Shown here: positions 17,749 through 26,845 of the stretch, in pieces
How positions within the stretch are numbered: position 1 is the first letter of the stretch
Layout of the letters: the number at the start of each line of letters is the position of its first letter
NCBI RefSeq assembly: GCF_026626745.1
Contig: NZ_JAPNJW010000002.1
Coordinates: 3,992,151 to 4,056,150 of the forward strand
Reading direction: 5' to 3'
Length of the DNA: 64,000 nt
From: Nannocystis sp. RBIL2
GTDB lineage: Bacteria; Myxococcota_A; Polyangia; Nannocystales; Nannocystaceae
Notes under the pieces: generated by a model
Told to the model about the DNA's origin: nothing
Database searches by the model: none
What the model saw: the letters and a program-made list of their open reading frames with translations, nothing else
Translations under genes and position numbers: made by a program

Positions 17749-18377
17749 ATCACGCCAAGACCGACAAAGAGCTCGTCCACATGTGGGCGACCGGCGACAG
17801 CCAAGCCGGCGCCGAGCTGATCGAGCGTCATAGCGTCGCCGTGTTTCGTTTCCTTCGCAATAAGGTCCCCGAGCACGCGATCGACGAATTGTCGCAGGTG
17901 ATCTTCGAGGCATGCGCACGCGGCATCGAGAGCTTCCGCGAGGAGGCCTCGTTCCGCACGTACTTGTACAGGATCGCCTGTAATCGAATCGTCGACTTCT
18001 ACCGCAAGCAGCACCGCGCGGTGAGCGTCGTCGATATCGACGTCCTGACGCATTCGATCGAAGACCTCGGCGCCGGCCCCTCCACGTGGCTAGCGCGCCG
18101 AGAAGAGCAGCGGATCCTCATCAACGCGCTCCGCCGGCTCCCTTTGCAGGACCAGATCGTCCTCGAGCTCTTCTACTGGGAGGACATGACCGCCGCCGAG
18201 ATCGGCGAGGTCATGAACGTCGTCGAGCCGACTGTCCGTGGCAGGCTCCGAGCCGCAAAGAAGCGACTCGCCGAGCTGTACCAAGAGACAAGTGCCGCCG
18301 GGCCCCGCGGCGAGGACACCGAACAGGACGTTCAGAGCTGGCTGTGTGACATCCGCGGCCAGCTCGCCAAGAGCTGA
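17745..18377 (+). CDS. ECF-type RNA polymerase sigma factor
   Basis: A 210-residue sigma-70 family factor with GTG start overlapping the previous gene. Region 2 is at about residues 25-95 (FRFLRNKVPEHAIDELSQVIFEACARG, then FREEASFRTYLYRIACNRIVDFYRKQ), and region 4 at about 125-185 (LPLQDQIVLELFYWEDMTAAEIGEVMN, then PTVRGRLRAAKKRLAEL). No anti-sigma gene with a membrane segment is adjacent; instead a kinase sits two genes upstream, which suggests control by phosphorylation. It is followed by a strong hairpin terminator and a convergent defence gene. Confidence 0.9.
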   Translation: MNHAKTDKELVHMWATGDSQAGAELIERHSVAVFRFLRNKVPEHAIDELSQVIFEACARGIESFREEASFRTYLYRIACNRIVDFYRKQHRAVSVVDIDVLTHSIEDLGAGPSTWLARREEQRILINALRRLPLQDQIVLELFYWEDMTAAEIGEVMNVVEPTVRGRLRAAKKRLAELYQETSAAGPRGEDTEQDVQSWLCDIRGQLAKS

Positions 18378-18397
18378 ATCGAACGATCACGGAGGCG

Positions 18398-18421
18398 GAG
18401 GAGGGGCACAAGCCCCTCCTC
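18398..18421. terminator. Bidirectional hairpin terminator
   Basis: A perfect 10-bp stem (GAGGAGGGGC / GCCCCTCCTC) around a 4-base ACAA loop, lying in the 49-bp gap between the convergent sigma factor and SAVED-CHAT genes. There is no long T-run, but position and stem strength fit a shared terminator. Confidence 0.7.
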
Positions 18422-18426
18422 TGCGT

Positions 18427-19851
18427 TCACTTCTTGGGCGGGCGCCTCGGCAACGGGATCCATCCCCGCGAGTCGAAGCCCTCTTTGCAGTAGCCACGGA
18501 TGTCATCGGCCCCCGGGCGATTGTCCGCCTCGACCTGTGCACGTCCCTGCTCGAGCGCCGACTCCAGGCTCTTCCCAAAAGCTAAAGCGCGGTAGAAGCC
18601 CTTGGTGAACGAGATGGCCGTCTTGTCGTTCAACGGCTGGTCGACGCCGATGACAAAGTCGAAGTAGCGCTGCAGCTCGACCGCGAGCTTGGCGGAGAAA
18701 CACGCGTTGACCACGACGACGCGCACGTTCGGCCCCGCCGCACGGAGAGCTCGCACGATCCCCGCCATGGGCACCGGCCGTCCCTTGTTGGCGGGATCGA
18801 CCAGACAGATGTCGCCCGCCTCGGATCCATGCGCGCTCAAATGCACGACGTGGGGGTCATGGGCGTTCATGCACCACATCAGGTCGTCGGTCGTGACCGC
18901 CGTCTCGGCGAAGAGCTCGAAGCGCGGACTGTCGATGGCATCACGCAGCTTGTGCTTGAGCTCCCGGAACTCCGTATCGATGTCGAGCCGCGCCTCATCG
19001 CGGGGGCTCGCCCCCAGCGCCAGGATTCGCAGCGTCTCGCTCTCAATCCGACGCGGATACCTCAGCGCCGGAACATACGACGTGGCCGCATAGTTCGGAA
19101 ACTCGACCGGCCCGTGGATGTTCGGGTTGATCGACCGCCCGACCATCGCGGCGAGCTGCGCCGGCCCGGCGACGAAGATCACGAGCCCCGTGTGTTGGTG
19201 GAATCGGCGGCGAATCCCCTGGATCTCGCGGTCGAGCTGATCCGACGCCGAGTCCGCGTTCGCGTCCGTGATCAGGCGGCGGACGCCGTTCGTGCTGATC
19301 TCCAGGACCCCGGCGATCGCCGTCCCCTGCTCCTTCATGTACTCGCGGATCATCGCGAAATCCATGGTGTGTTCGGTCGACACGAACACGGCGACCTTCC
19401 CCGAGCCGTCGAGGCCGTCCAATTGGCGAACGGCCGAGAAAAATGGCGCCCTCGTCCCCTCGGGCGGTCGTCGAATCGGGACATGATGCCACTCGTTCTC
19501 GTAGCGGTTCAGCACGGTGATCGTCGCCCACTTCGACAGCCGAGTGGCGACGTAGGCGAACAGCGGCAACGCCGCCCGACCGGTCAGATAGTAATGCACG
19601 TCGTGGTCCGGCAACCGGCGCGCGTGCTCGGCTGCGGACTCGATCATCTCGTCGGCTGCATCGAGCCAGGCGTCCCACGCGATCTCAGTGGCACTGCGCG
19701 CGGTCTGGACTACGCCGAACTCTGACAGGCGGAGAACGTGCTGCCTCCCGCTCGGGATCTGGCCCTCGAACTGCTCGGTTCGGATCTCGTTGTCCCGCCA
19801 CGGATCCAGCACGATGACGATGTGTAGTTGCTTGTTCTGCGATTCGGCCAT
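18427..19851 (-). CDS. SAVED-CHAT protease, cyclic-nucleotide-activated effector
   Basis: A 474-residue fusion. The first 260 residues match the SAVED sensor that binds cyclic oligonucleotides (HHVPIRRPPEGTRAPFF, KVAVFVSTEHTMDF, HTGLVIFVAGPAQLAAMVGR). Residues about 270-474 are a CHAT/caspase-like protease: LSAHGS with His341 and VNACFSA with Cys384 form the expected dyad, followed by VIGVDQPLNDKTAISFTKGF. I use the ATG at 19851, which has AGAGGTGAGG just upstream, over the GTG three codons earlier. SAVED-CHAT proteins are known effectors both in CBASS and, in Haliangium, downstream of a type III CRISPR complex. The partner cyclase gene is 40 bp upstream on the same strand. Confidence 0.88.
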   Translation of the reverse strand: MAESQNKQLHIVIVLDPWRDNEIRTEQFEGQIPSGRQHVLRLSEFGVVQTARSATEIAWDAWLDAADEMIESAAEHARRLPDHDVHYYLTGRAALPLFAYVATRLSKWATITVLNRYENEWHHVPIRRPPEGTRAPFFSAVRQLDGLDGSGKVAVFVSTEHTMDFAMIREYMKEQGTAIAGVLEISTNGVRRLITDANADSASDQLDREIQGIRRRFHQHTGLVIFVAGPAQLAAMVGRSINPNIHGPVEFPNYAATSYVPALRYPRRIESETLRILALGASPRDEARLDIDTEFRELKHKLRDAIDSPRFELFAETAVTTDDLMWCMNAHDPHVVHLSAHGSEAGDICLVDPANKGRPVPMAGIVRALRAAGPNVRVVVVNACFSAKLAVELQRYFDFVIGVDQPLNDKTAISFTKGFYRALAFGKSLESALEQGRAQVEADNRPGADDIRGYCKEGFDSRGWIPLPRRPPKK

Positions 19852-19891
19852 TGTCCTCACCTCTCATGGTGCAGTGTCGTCTTGAATGGAG

Positions 19892-20857
19892 TCACTTGAA
19901 ATCTTCACCGAAGAGCTCGCGCCAGAGCTGCCTGGACTCGCGCTCATCCTCGGTCTCGATCGCTCTGCGAGCCTTGTGAGCCCCGGTCTCGGCGAGATTC
20001 ACGAACGCCGCGAAATCGATGGCAGGGACTCGAGCCAACACGTTTTGGCTCGGGACCCCGTGATTGGGCAAGACTGGGGTCTGACGTGTCCGCGCGTGCC
20101 AGGCGTACTTGTCGCGTATCGCCTCGAACGTCCCTGCGACCCCCTCCGCAACCGATCTGATACCATCCGGGCAGCAGTCGTCCACGAGCCGCTCCAGCGG
20201 ATAACCCTTCGGGTGCGTCGGAAGCGAGCGATGCCTCCGGTGCCACCATTTGATCGCCTTGACGACGTTGACGAAGTGTCCGTTGCAACTCGCGTTTCGC
20301 TGCCGCGTCCAGGCGATCTGCGCTAGCGGGTGCGTTGGTTCCCAGCGCGACGTCTCGCGGCTGGGGATGAGGAGAGGGCTCAGCGTCCAGGCGGCCGTCT
20401 CGGCGGTCGTCGGTTGCGGCGCCTCGTCCAGCGGAAGCCCGGCGCATTCACCGCGCAGGACCTCGATCTCACACGGCGCCGAGGTCACGACCAGCTCGAG
20501 ATGAACCCCATCCAGCTCGATCCCGAGCGAGCGCCCCTGCGAAGTCCAAACGTCTCGATAATATTGGCGCAAGAACGTCTTGAACCGGCCCAGTACATCG
20601 TTGGGCGAGGTTCGGCGCGGAGCGATATCGGTCACCACGACGACATCGACGTCGACGCGCCGGCCGTCTCTCGACCGGATCGCCGTCGCCCGGCGAAAGC
20701 TACCTTGTAAGAATATTCCGACGATGCAATGCCTGAGATCGCTATCGGCGAGGAGGCGCTCTCTTAGTGCTCGGTGCCCCGCCGTCGCAGCCGCGCGCTG
20801 ACCCTCGGTCGGGCGGATGCGCTCGAGAAACTCTGAGAAGGCGCTGGTTGGTTGCAT
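19892..20857 (-). CDS. CD-NTase (cGAS/DncV-like cyclase) A
   Basis: A 321-residue nucleotidyltransferase of the CBASS type. The active-site motif is intact: GSFRRATAIR (GS at 52-53), then VDVDVV (D69, D71) and a third acidic residue expected in VHLELVV. A helical C-terminal part includes FVNVVKAIKWWHRRHRSLPTHPKGYPLERLV, characteristic of the OAS-like C-terminal domain. It should make a cyclic oligonucleotide on phage infection; the product is unknown. It sits 40 bp upstream of the SAVED-CHAT gene, in the same direction, so the pair is a minimal CBASS operon. It is clearly related to the broken cyclase B, divergent from it across 192 bp. Confidence 0.9.
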   Translation of the reverse strand: MQPTSAFSEFLERIRPTEGQRAAATAGHRALRERLLADSDLRHCIVGIFLQGSFRRATAIRSRDGRRVDVDVVVVTDIAPRRTSPNDVLGRFKTFLRQYYRDVWTSQGRSLGIELDGVHLELVVTSAPCEIEVLRGECAGLPLDEAPQPTTAETAAWTLSPLLIPSRETSRWEPTHPLAQIAWTRQRNASCNGHFVNVVKAIKWWHRRHRSLPTHPKGYPLERLVDDCCPDGIRSVAEGVAGTFEAIRDKYAWHARTRQTPVLPNHGVPSQNVLARVPAIDFAAFVNLAETGAHKARRAIETEDERESRQLWRELFGEDFK

Positions 20858-21663
20858 CGCAAATAGTAGTCGTCATGCGCAGCCTCTCGATCACCCGGCG
20901 TCGTGATTGCCGTGCGTGTCGTTCGAGCCTTTGCTTCGATCGACCATCGCACCGCGTGCTATCTCACGAAAATTGTGGCTGCCAGGTTGATCGGCGCCAC
21001 CGGTGACGTCGACCATCACTCTGAGGGCCGAGCTCGCCGTCACACCAGCATGTCCACGTTGCCCAGCCGCTTCCGCACGTTCCTCTCTCTGATCCGACCC
21101 AGCCAGGTTCAGCTCCGCAAGCTCCGCGCCGCGCATCTCCTATTGAGCCGACACCTCCGACACAGCCCGGAGCTACAGCCGTACTTCGTGTCGACCTTCC
21201 TCCAGGGCAGCTACCGCCGCTCCACTGCCCTCGGCGCGCTCGGCGACCACTCGGGCTCCGACGTCGACCTCGTGCTCGTCACCAACCTGGATCCCGAGCG
21301 CCACGACCCCGAATCGGTGCTCAAGCTGTTACGCCCGCTCATCCGGCGGCACGGCCCCACATGGCGCGTGCAGGAGCGCTCATTTCGACTGTCCGACGGA
21401 GACATCTCGCTCGACCTTGTCGTCGCATCGGCCCCGACTCAGGTCGACCTCGCCTACCTCCGCGCAGAGGCTGCCGCCGAGCCGCTCGACGACAACGACC
21501 TCCCCAGCGCCGGCGAGCAGAATGCCTGGAAGCTTCAGCCGCTGTGGATCCCCGATCGCGGCGCGAAGAGCTGGCGGCGCACCTGTATTGGCTCAGCGTG
21601 AACGGGACAGAGGGTGGGTTGACGAACGGAGACGCTGAGGGTGAAGTGGAGGGTCGAGAGAAG

Positions 21664-22578
21664 TTACGCGGCGATGCCGAGGTGGTCCAATTCTCGGCGC
21701 TTGCGTCGGAGCTCTCGGGCTGCCTCGAGCTTGCGATCGCGGCCGGCCCAGATCTCGGTCTCGCGTCCGAGGAGTTTGTCGCGCGGGCTGACGTAGCCGA
21801 TCGCGCTGTGAAGGCGGTGGTTGTTGTAGTGGTCGATGCGGGTGGCGATGGTGGCGTGGGCGCCGTCGGGCGTGACGGCGTGGATGGTGTTCTTGTCGAG
21901 GGTCCGGTGGTACCGCTCGATCTTGCCGTTGGCCTGGGGGTAGTTCACCGAGGTCCGGACGTGGGTCAGGCCGGCGAGGTCGATGAAGCGGCGGAAGTCG
22001 CCGGCGATGAACTGCGAGCCGTTGTCGGAGATGACCCGCGGGTGAGCGCCCGGGTGGACCTCGAGGGCGCGCTGGAGGATGAGCTCGACGTCGGCCTCGG
22101 TCATGCGATCGAGGAACTCCCAGTGCACGACGTATCGACTGTAGCCGTCGAGGACAGAGCACAGGTAGTAGTAGACGCGGGCGATGCTGATGACGGCGAT
22201 GTCGATGTGCCAGTGCACGTGCGGGCCGAGGGGCTGGACGAAGCCGGTGCCCTTCTTGCTCGGCTTCGGTCGATGACGATCGAGCCGGCCGGCCGCCCGC
22301 AGGACGCGGTAGGCGGTCGCGGGGCTGACGGCAACGACGTCGTCGTCGAGCATCATGAAGGTCAGCCGCCGATAGCCCTCGAGCGGGTGCGTGTCGAAAT
22401 AGTCGACGATCGCCTGACGCTCCCAGGGCTCGATCCAGTGGTCGCGCGGGGTCTTGCCATTGTGCTCGTTGAGCTTGCCGTATCGCCGGCGCCACTCGTA
22501 GAACTTGGCGCGGGCGATGCCCAGCCACTCCACGAACTTCACGAGCGGCACCTCTGTCTTTTCGGACAGCCTGTGCAC
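21664..22578 (-). CDS. IS3 transposase OrfB (integrase core)
   Basis: The open frame counted from the GTG at 22578 has 304 residues, but the real product is probably the OrfAB fusion made by -1 slippage at the A7 run; in that frame the sequence is open through KKICWGALTDRW into OrfB. The DDE catalytic residues are visible: Asp in HIDIAVISIA, Asp in VISDNGSQF, Glu in QANGKIERYHRT. The helical N-terminal part (FVEWLGIARAKFYEWRRRYG) is typical of IS3 OrfB. It catalyses cut and paste through a circular intermediate in this family. Confidence 0.92.
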   Translation of the reverse strand: MHRLSEKTEVPLVKFVEWLGIARAKFYEWRRRYGKLNEHNGKTPRDHWIEPWERQAIVDYFDTHPLEGYRRLTFMMLDDDVVAVSPATAYRVLRAAGRLDRHRPKPSKKGTGFVQPLGPHVHWHIDIAVISIARVYYYLCSVLDGYSRYVVHWEFLDRMTEADVELILQRALEVHPGAHPRVISDNGSQFIAGDFRRFIDLAGLTHVRTSVNYPQANGKIERYHRTLDKNTIHAVTPDGAHATIATRIDHYNNHRLHSAIGYVSPRDKLLGRETEIWAGRDRKLEAARELRRKRRELDHLGIAA

Positions 22579-22625
22579 AAAGTCGACGACCTGGTCGCGC
22601 TCGTCGTGGGGAACCCAGCGGTCCG

Positions 22626-22949
22626 TCAGGGCTCCCCAACAGATTTTTTTGTCCGGACCAGCTCCTCGGTCACCTCGGCGATCACCTCGTCCTTGCGGGC
22701 CAGACGAGCCCTGAGCCGCTCGTTCTCCGCGAGCAGCTCCTGCTCCCGGCTAGTCTCGACGCGCTTGCGAGATTCCCCGAACGCCGCGGCGCCGTGCTCG
22801 AACAGGTGGCGCTGCCAGCCGTAGAAGACGCTCGGCTGCAGCTCGGCGCCCTCGCAGACCTCCGACACCGGCACCTTCTCGAGGTGGTGTCGACGCAGCA
22901 GGTTGATTTTCTGGTCAGGGGTGTGGTGACGACGTGTCTTCTTGCTCAT
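22626..22949 (-). CDS. IS3 transposase OrfA
   Basis: A 107-residue protein with an N-terminal helix-turn-helix (RHHTPDQKINLLRRHHLEKV, then VSEVCEGAELQPSVFYGWQRHLFE) that binds the element ends, and a leucine-zipper-like helix (EQELLAENERLRARLARKDE). Close to its end is a run of seven A on the coding strand (plus-strand T at 22644-22650), a classic -1 slippage site for producing the OrfAB fusion transposase. Confidence 0.9.
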   Translation of the reverse strand: MSKKTRRHHTPDQKINLLRRHHLEKVPVSEVCEGAELQPSVFYGWQRHLFEHGAAAFGESRKRVETSREQELLAENERLRARLARKDEVIAEVTEELVRTKKSVGEP

Positions 22950-23935
22950 GGGCGGTCCTTGCCCCGGCTCCTTCTACCAGGCCGGGGCGTGTCCCATTCC
23001 AGCTGAGCCAAAACACACCCATCCCCTCGCCCAGCTCGAGCGCACGCGCGCGAAGAACCGGCTCACCGGAGGTCATTACATCAATGTCGTCAAGGTGCTC
23101 CGATTCTGGGCACTGCACACCCCCGGCATGCCGGAGCACCCCAAGAGCTACCCGCTGGAACGCCTTCTCGAAGAGTGTTGTCCCGACGACATCGACAGCG
23201 TCGCCGAGGGCATCGCGCGCACGCTGGAGGAGCTCGCCCGCCGCTATCGCAACGGCAAGAGGCCGCGACTGGCGGGCCACGGGGTCCGCGATCAGGACGT
23301 CTTGGCACGAGTCCCCGCCGCCGACTTCGCAACCTTCGTTCAGCTCGCCGCGTCGGCGGCCGTCGCGGCCCGCGGTGCGCTGGACGACGACGATGAGCAG
23401 TCCAGTGCCGCAGCGTGGCGAATACTGCTCGGCCCGCGCTTCCCGACCAGTCCGACCGTCTCCGAACCGAGCACGACGCGGTCGAACACGGACAACCTCA
23501 TCGAGGAGCTCCGGCAACGCCGACACGTCGTCTTCACGGGCATCGAGGAGATCCGGACCCTCAAGCGCATCCTCGAGCGAGCCGTCGAGGTGCTTGATCT
23601 TCGGATCGAGTGGGATCCCAGCTCACCTCCCGAGCTACGCGATCATATCGGCGTGATCGGCCTGAGCGCCGCCCGCTGGGGTTTGATGGGCGCGGGTGTC
23701 GGCCTCGCCATCGGCGCCGCGACGTCTGTGCCTCGCAAGTGGATGTGGGGGGTCGCCGTCCTCGGCGCGCTCTACGGAGCGCATCGCGGCGCCACACAAG
23801 TACGCGAAGGCTGGCGCCTGCGCTGCTGGTACATCGCTCCCGACGTCCCGTGCGTCGAGGTCATCGCTGGGAGTTCCTCATGATGGTCGATCGACCACCG
23901 AGGACGGACGACTAATTCCTTGCAAGAGACAGATC

Positions 23936-24868
23936 ATGCGAACCGTGACCCAGGCCTTTCAAGAATTTCTCTCCAGTCTTGAACTCACCGAGACGCAGCG
24001 CTCGGATGCGAGCGTGCAGCACACTTACCTTCGCTCGGCGCTACAGAAGGAGCTCGACGTGGAGGACAACTTCCTCTCCGGATCCTACGCGCGGAAGACC
24101 GCGATTCGGCCCCTGCACGACATCGACGTGTTCCTCGTCCTCAAGGACTGCAAGGCCCACAACCCGCGTTCTGCGCCAAGCACGGTGCTCGAGACCATCC
24201 AGTCGGTCTTGGAGAAAACCTACCCGAAGAAGACGGCGGTCGTGCAATCGCGGTCGGTAAACATCGCGTTCACCGGCACGGAGATCGCCTACGACGTCGT
24301 GCCGGCCTTCGGCGATGGCGACGCCTATCAGATCCCCGACCGTGATACCAACAAGTGGATCGCCACGGATCCTCGCATCCACGCCGATCTGGCGACTTCG
24401 GCCAACGAGACCGCAAACAAGCGCCTGAAGCCGTTGTTGAAGGCCATCAAGCACGCCAATCACAAGCACGGCAAGCTCGCGCGCTCCTTCCACCTCGAGG
24501 TGCTGTCCTGGAATGTGCAGAGCGTCGCCGAGGGCTCCTATCTCGACGGCCTTATCGAACTGCTAGCTGGACTCCAGGGCTCGATCTGCGACAAGTGTCC
24601 CGATCCGGCGGGACTCGGGCCGGATATCCAGCCTGAGCTGTCGCGCTGCTTGAAGACCCAGAAGTGGCTGTCCGACATGACCTCGCTCGCGCGCGACGCC
24701 GGTCGAATGGCCGCTGACGGACGCACCGGCGAAGCGCACGCCAAGCTCTTCGAACTGTTCGGCGAGCGGTGGCCCGAGCGTGGCAAGGCGGCCGCCCAGG
24801 TGGCATCTGCCATCATCTCGAGCGTCCGCAGCTCGGGCGTCGACGGTTCGGGCACCCGGTGGGGATAA
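23936..24868 (+). CDS. CD-NTase C, likely Cap2 substrate
   Basis: A 310-residue cyclase. Active site: SGSYARKTAIR (GS at 49-50), HDIDVFLVL (D62, D64) and a third Asp in IAYDVVPAF. I chose the ATG at 23936, preceded by GCAAGAGAC; the open frame extends into the previous gene. The C-terminus is flexible and ends …GSGTRWG, with a terminal Gly. In type II CBASS the E2-E1 protein Cap2 conjugates the cyclase through its C-terminal Gly, and the Cap2-like gene starts 4 bp downstream. It is less similar to cyclases A and B than those are to each other. Confidence 0.9.
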   Translation: MRTVTQAFQEFLSSLELTETQRSDASVQHTYLRSALQKELDVEDNFLSGSYARKTAIRPLHDIDVFLVLKDCKAHNPRSAPSTVLETIQSVLEKTYPKKTAVVQSRSVNIAFTGTEIAYDVVPAFGDGDAYQIPDRDTNKWIATDPRIHADLATSANETANKRLKPLLKAIKHANHKHGKLARSFHLEVLSWNVQSVAEGSYLDGLIELLAGLQGSICDKCPDPAGLGPDIQPELSRCLKTQKWLSDMTSLARDAGRMAADGRTGEAHAKLFELFGERWPERGKAAAQVASAIISSVRSSGVDGSGTRWG

Positions 24869-24872
24869 GCAG

Positions 24873-26648
24873 ATGGGCCACCTCTCGGACACACGACTTC
24901 TCGCGGAACTGCGGGCGCTTCGCGACCAATATCCGAGGATGCGCATGCTGCCGTGCGACATCGGCGCACCCACCCTCGAGGGTGCGCTGTCGATCGACGG
25001 GGAGACGTGCTGGGTTCGACTGACGCTGCCGCCCGGCTATCCCGCCCTCCCTCCAGAGCTGCGCGAGATCGACGGCGAGCGCGGCAACATCGTCCCCTTC
25101 GGTGGACGAGACAACCGTTTCCCTGACGGGACGATCTGCCTGTTCCCGCACGGAAATGACCCGCAGGCCTGGAGTCCTGAGCGTCTGGCAGTGGAAGCAC
25201 TCGAGCGATTCACGTCGCTCGTCCGCCGCGATCGTGCGCGTGGTGAAGGGCGTACGCTCCACCGGATCGGCCGAGAGCGGCTGATTATTCAGGCGACGGC
25301 GGCAGCGATCTTGCGCGTGCCTCGCGGCTACGGCACCTTGCATGCGCGTCGACCGGACTCAGGACGTGGGGATTTTTTTGTGGATTGGGCGGAGTGCGAG
25401 ACCCTGCCGCTCCGACCGCACCCTGAACTCAGCCCCGGCTGGCGTGCTGCGCTCCGGCACGAGGACTCCATCTTCTGGCTACGCGTCCCCATGGATGGCG
25501 CCGAGTGGGCGACGATTCTCGCCGGCAGCGCCGCTCTCGACGAGTTCCTCGGGGGACGCATCCCGCCCGCGCTGCACGACCGGCTCCGGAATGCGTCGCT
25601 CGCGGTCCTCGTTCGGGAAGAATCAGAGGCCCTCGACGCTGTCTTGGTGCACCGACCACGTGCTGCGATCGGAACGATCCTCGTGTGCCAAGTGCTGGTG
25701 TCGTCCCCGGAGGCGCTCCGCCACGCGCGAGCGGACGCCATCATTCCTCAACGAGACGCCCTGGCGAGGGTTCGAATCGTCATGATCGGCCTCGGCTCGC
25801 TCGGCGGTGCGATTGCCCTCGCCCTCGCTCGAACCGGAGTGCGCCGATTCACTCTGATCGATCCCGACGTGCTCACGCCGGAGAACTTGTCTCGCCACAC
25901 TGGGACCGTCGCCGATCTCGGCAAGGCAAAGGTTGAGCTCGTCGCCGACGCTATTCGTGCGATCGACCCCGATGCCGAGGTTCAGACGATTCGGAAATTT
26001 TTGACTTGCGACCTCCCGTGGCTCGGGGCCCACGCCGAGCTCGAGACACTGCTCGAGAGCGACGAGCCTGCGCTGCTTGTGACTACCTGTGCGGCCGACG
26101 CAGTCGAACTGCAGGTCAACGCCCTCGCGCTGCGCACTCGGACCCCGGCGCTGTATGCCGCCGTTCTCGGAGCTGCGGATCACGGGCGTATCTTTCGGGT
26201 CCTCCCTGGCGAGAGCGCCTGCTACGAGTGCATTCGCGCCGCGCAGAGCGCGTCGCCAGCGCTACACCCTCGCTTCGAGCTCCCGGAAGATCCCCAGCGA
26301 GTGCCTTACCTGCACCCGGAATTGCCCGGTCTCGGGATCGACGTCGCCCAGATCGCGCTCCTGACTGCCAAGTTCGCGCTGCAGACGTTGGGCACCGTGT
26401 GGGACCTTGGTCTCGGGCTCACGAAGCAGTCCGGAGATCACTTGTTATGGACCAATCGAGGCGGTTGGGTCTTCGATCACCCACAGCAGCTACGAATCGA
26501 GCGGATCCCTCGGGACCCGAATTGCCCGGCCTGCGGCGATGCAGCGCAGGCGGAGACAATCACTCCGGCGGATGCTGAGGCGCTTGCGGCACTCAAGCTC
26601 GAGCTCACGAAAACGGGCGAAGAAATGCGTACTCCTGGCGCCGAATAG
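24873..26648 (+). CDS. cap2: Cap2-like E2-E1 fusion ligase (type II CBASS)
   Basis: A 591-residue fusion. The N-terminal 150 residues look E2-like (LTLPPGYPALPPELRE, then FPDGTICLFPHG with candidate catalytic Cys89). The E1 domain starts near residue 305: VMIGLGSLGGAIALALARTG is the nucleotide-binding loop, followed by FTLIDPDVLTPENLSRH. A candidate E1 catalytic Cys lies in SACYECI, and CPAC near the end may bind zinc. Cap2 joins the CD-NTase C-terminus to cell targets and primes cyclase activity. The start at 24873 lies 4 bp after cyclase C. No Cap3 (JAB deconjugase) gene is visible. Confidence in the family is high, in individual cysteines moderate. Confidence 0.88.
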   Translation: MGHLSDTRLLAELRALRDQYPRMRMLPCDIGAPTLEGALSIDGETCWVRLTLPPGYPALPPELREIDGERGNIVPFGGRDNRFPDGTICLFPHGNDPQAWSPERLAVEALERFTSLVRRDRARGEGRTLHRIGRERLIIQATAAAILRVPRGYGTLHARRPDSGRGDFFVDWAECETLPLRPHPELSPGWRAALRHEDSIFWLRVPMDGAEWATILAGSAALDEFLGGRIPPALHDRLRNASLAVLVREESEALDAVLVHRPRAAIGTILVCQVLVSSPEALRHARADAIIPQRDALARVRIVMIGLGSLGGAIALALARTGVRRFTLIDPDVLTPENLSRHTGTVADLGKAKVELVADAIRAIDPDAEVQTIRKFLTCDLPWLGAHAELETLLESDEPALLVTTCAADAVELQVNALALRTRTPALYAAVLGAADHGRIFRVLPGESACYECIRAAQSASPALHPRFELPEDPQRVPYLHPELPGLGIDVAQIALLTAKFALQTLGTVWDLGLGLTKQSGDHLLWTNRGGWVFDHPQQLRIERIPRDPNCPACGDAAQAETITPADAEALAALKLELTKTGEEMRTPGAE

Positions 26649-26845
26649 CCTTCCCGCGGCTTGGCCTACTCGATAAGACGATGACGCTCTATTCGCCGCG
26701 ACTGCACTTCGAGAGGTTGTCCGGTTACGATGTCCAACCCACCGCGGCCACTGTTCCGGGTATTCGAGTGCCACCTAGCGAGAGCAGAGTTCCAGGCAAC
26801 TCGACCTGGTTCGAGGCGCTCCAGCACAAACCTTCGTACCCCGCC

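Larger units (their letters stand above)
21584..23015 (-). mobile_element. IS3-family insertion sequence, 1432 bp
   Basis: The left end starts TGTATTGGCTCAGC and the right end, read inward, starts TGTTTTGGCTCAGC; the ends stay similar for about 27 bases (…GAANGGGACA). The element begins TGT and ends ACA, as IS3 members do. A 4-bp target duplication CACC lies at 21580-21583 and 23016-23019. Two overlapping transposase frames are on the minus strand. The intact ends, duplication and frames indicate a recent insertion. Confidence 0.93.
21050..23883 (+). pseudogene. CD-NTase B with C-terminal membrane domain, split by IS3 element
   Basis: The coding halves are 21050-21583 and 23020-23883. The left half has GSYRRSTALG and SDVDLVLV; the right half resumes HPLAQLERTRAKNRLTGG and continues with YINVVKVLRFWALHTPGMPE, closely similar to cyclase A. 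Removing the element and one target copy joins the frame exactly (TGGCGGCGCACC-CATCCC), giving about 465 residues. Beyond the normal cyclase end (about residue 325) there is an extra 140-residue region: a charged helix (LIEELRQRRHVVFTGIEEI), then two glycine-rich hydrophobic stretches (ARWGLMGAGVGLAIGAA; WMWGVAVLGALYGA). No stop separates it from the cyclase. As it stands the gene is inactive unless the element leaves. Confidence 0.85.

Noticed and set aside
21361-22824. 487-codon plus-strand frame across the IS3 element
   Set aside because: Antisense to the transposase; it crosses the insertion boundary and encodes nothing recognisable.
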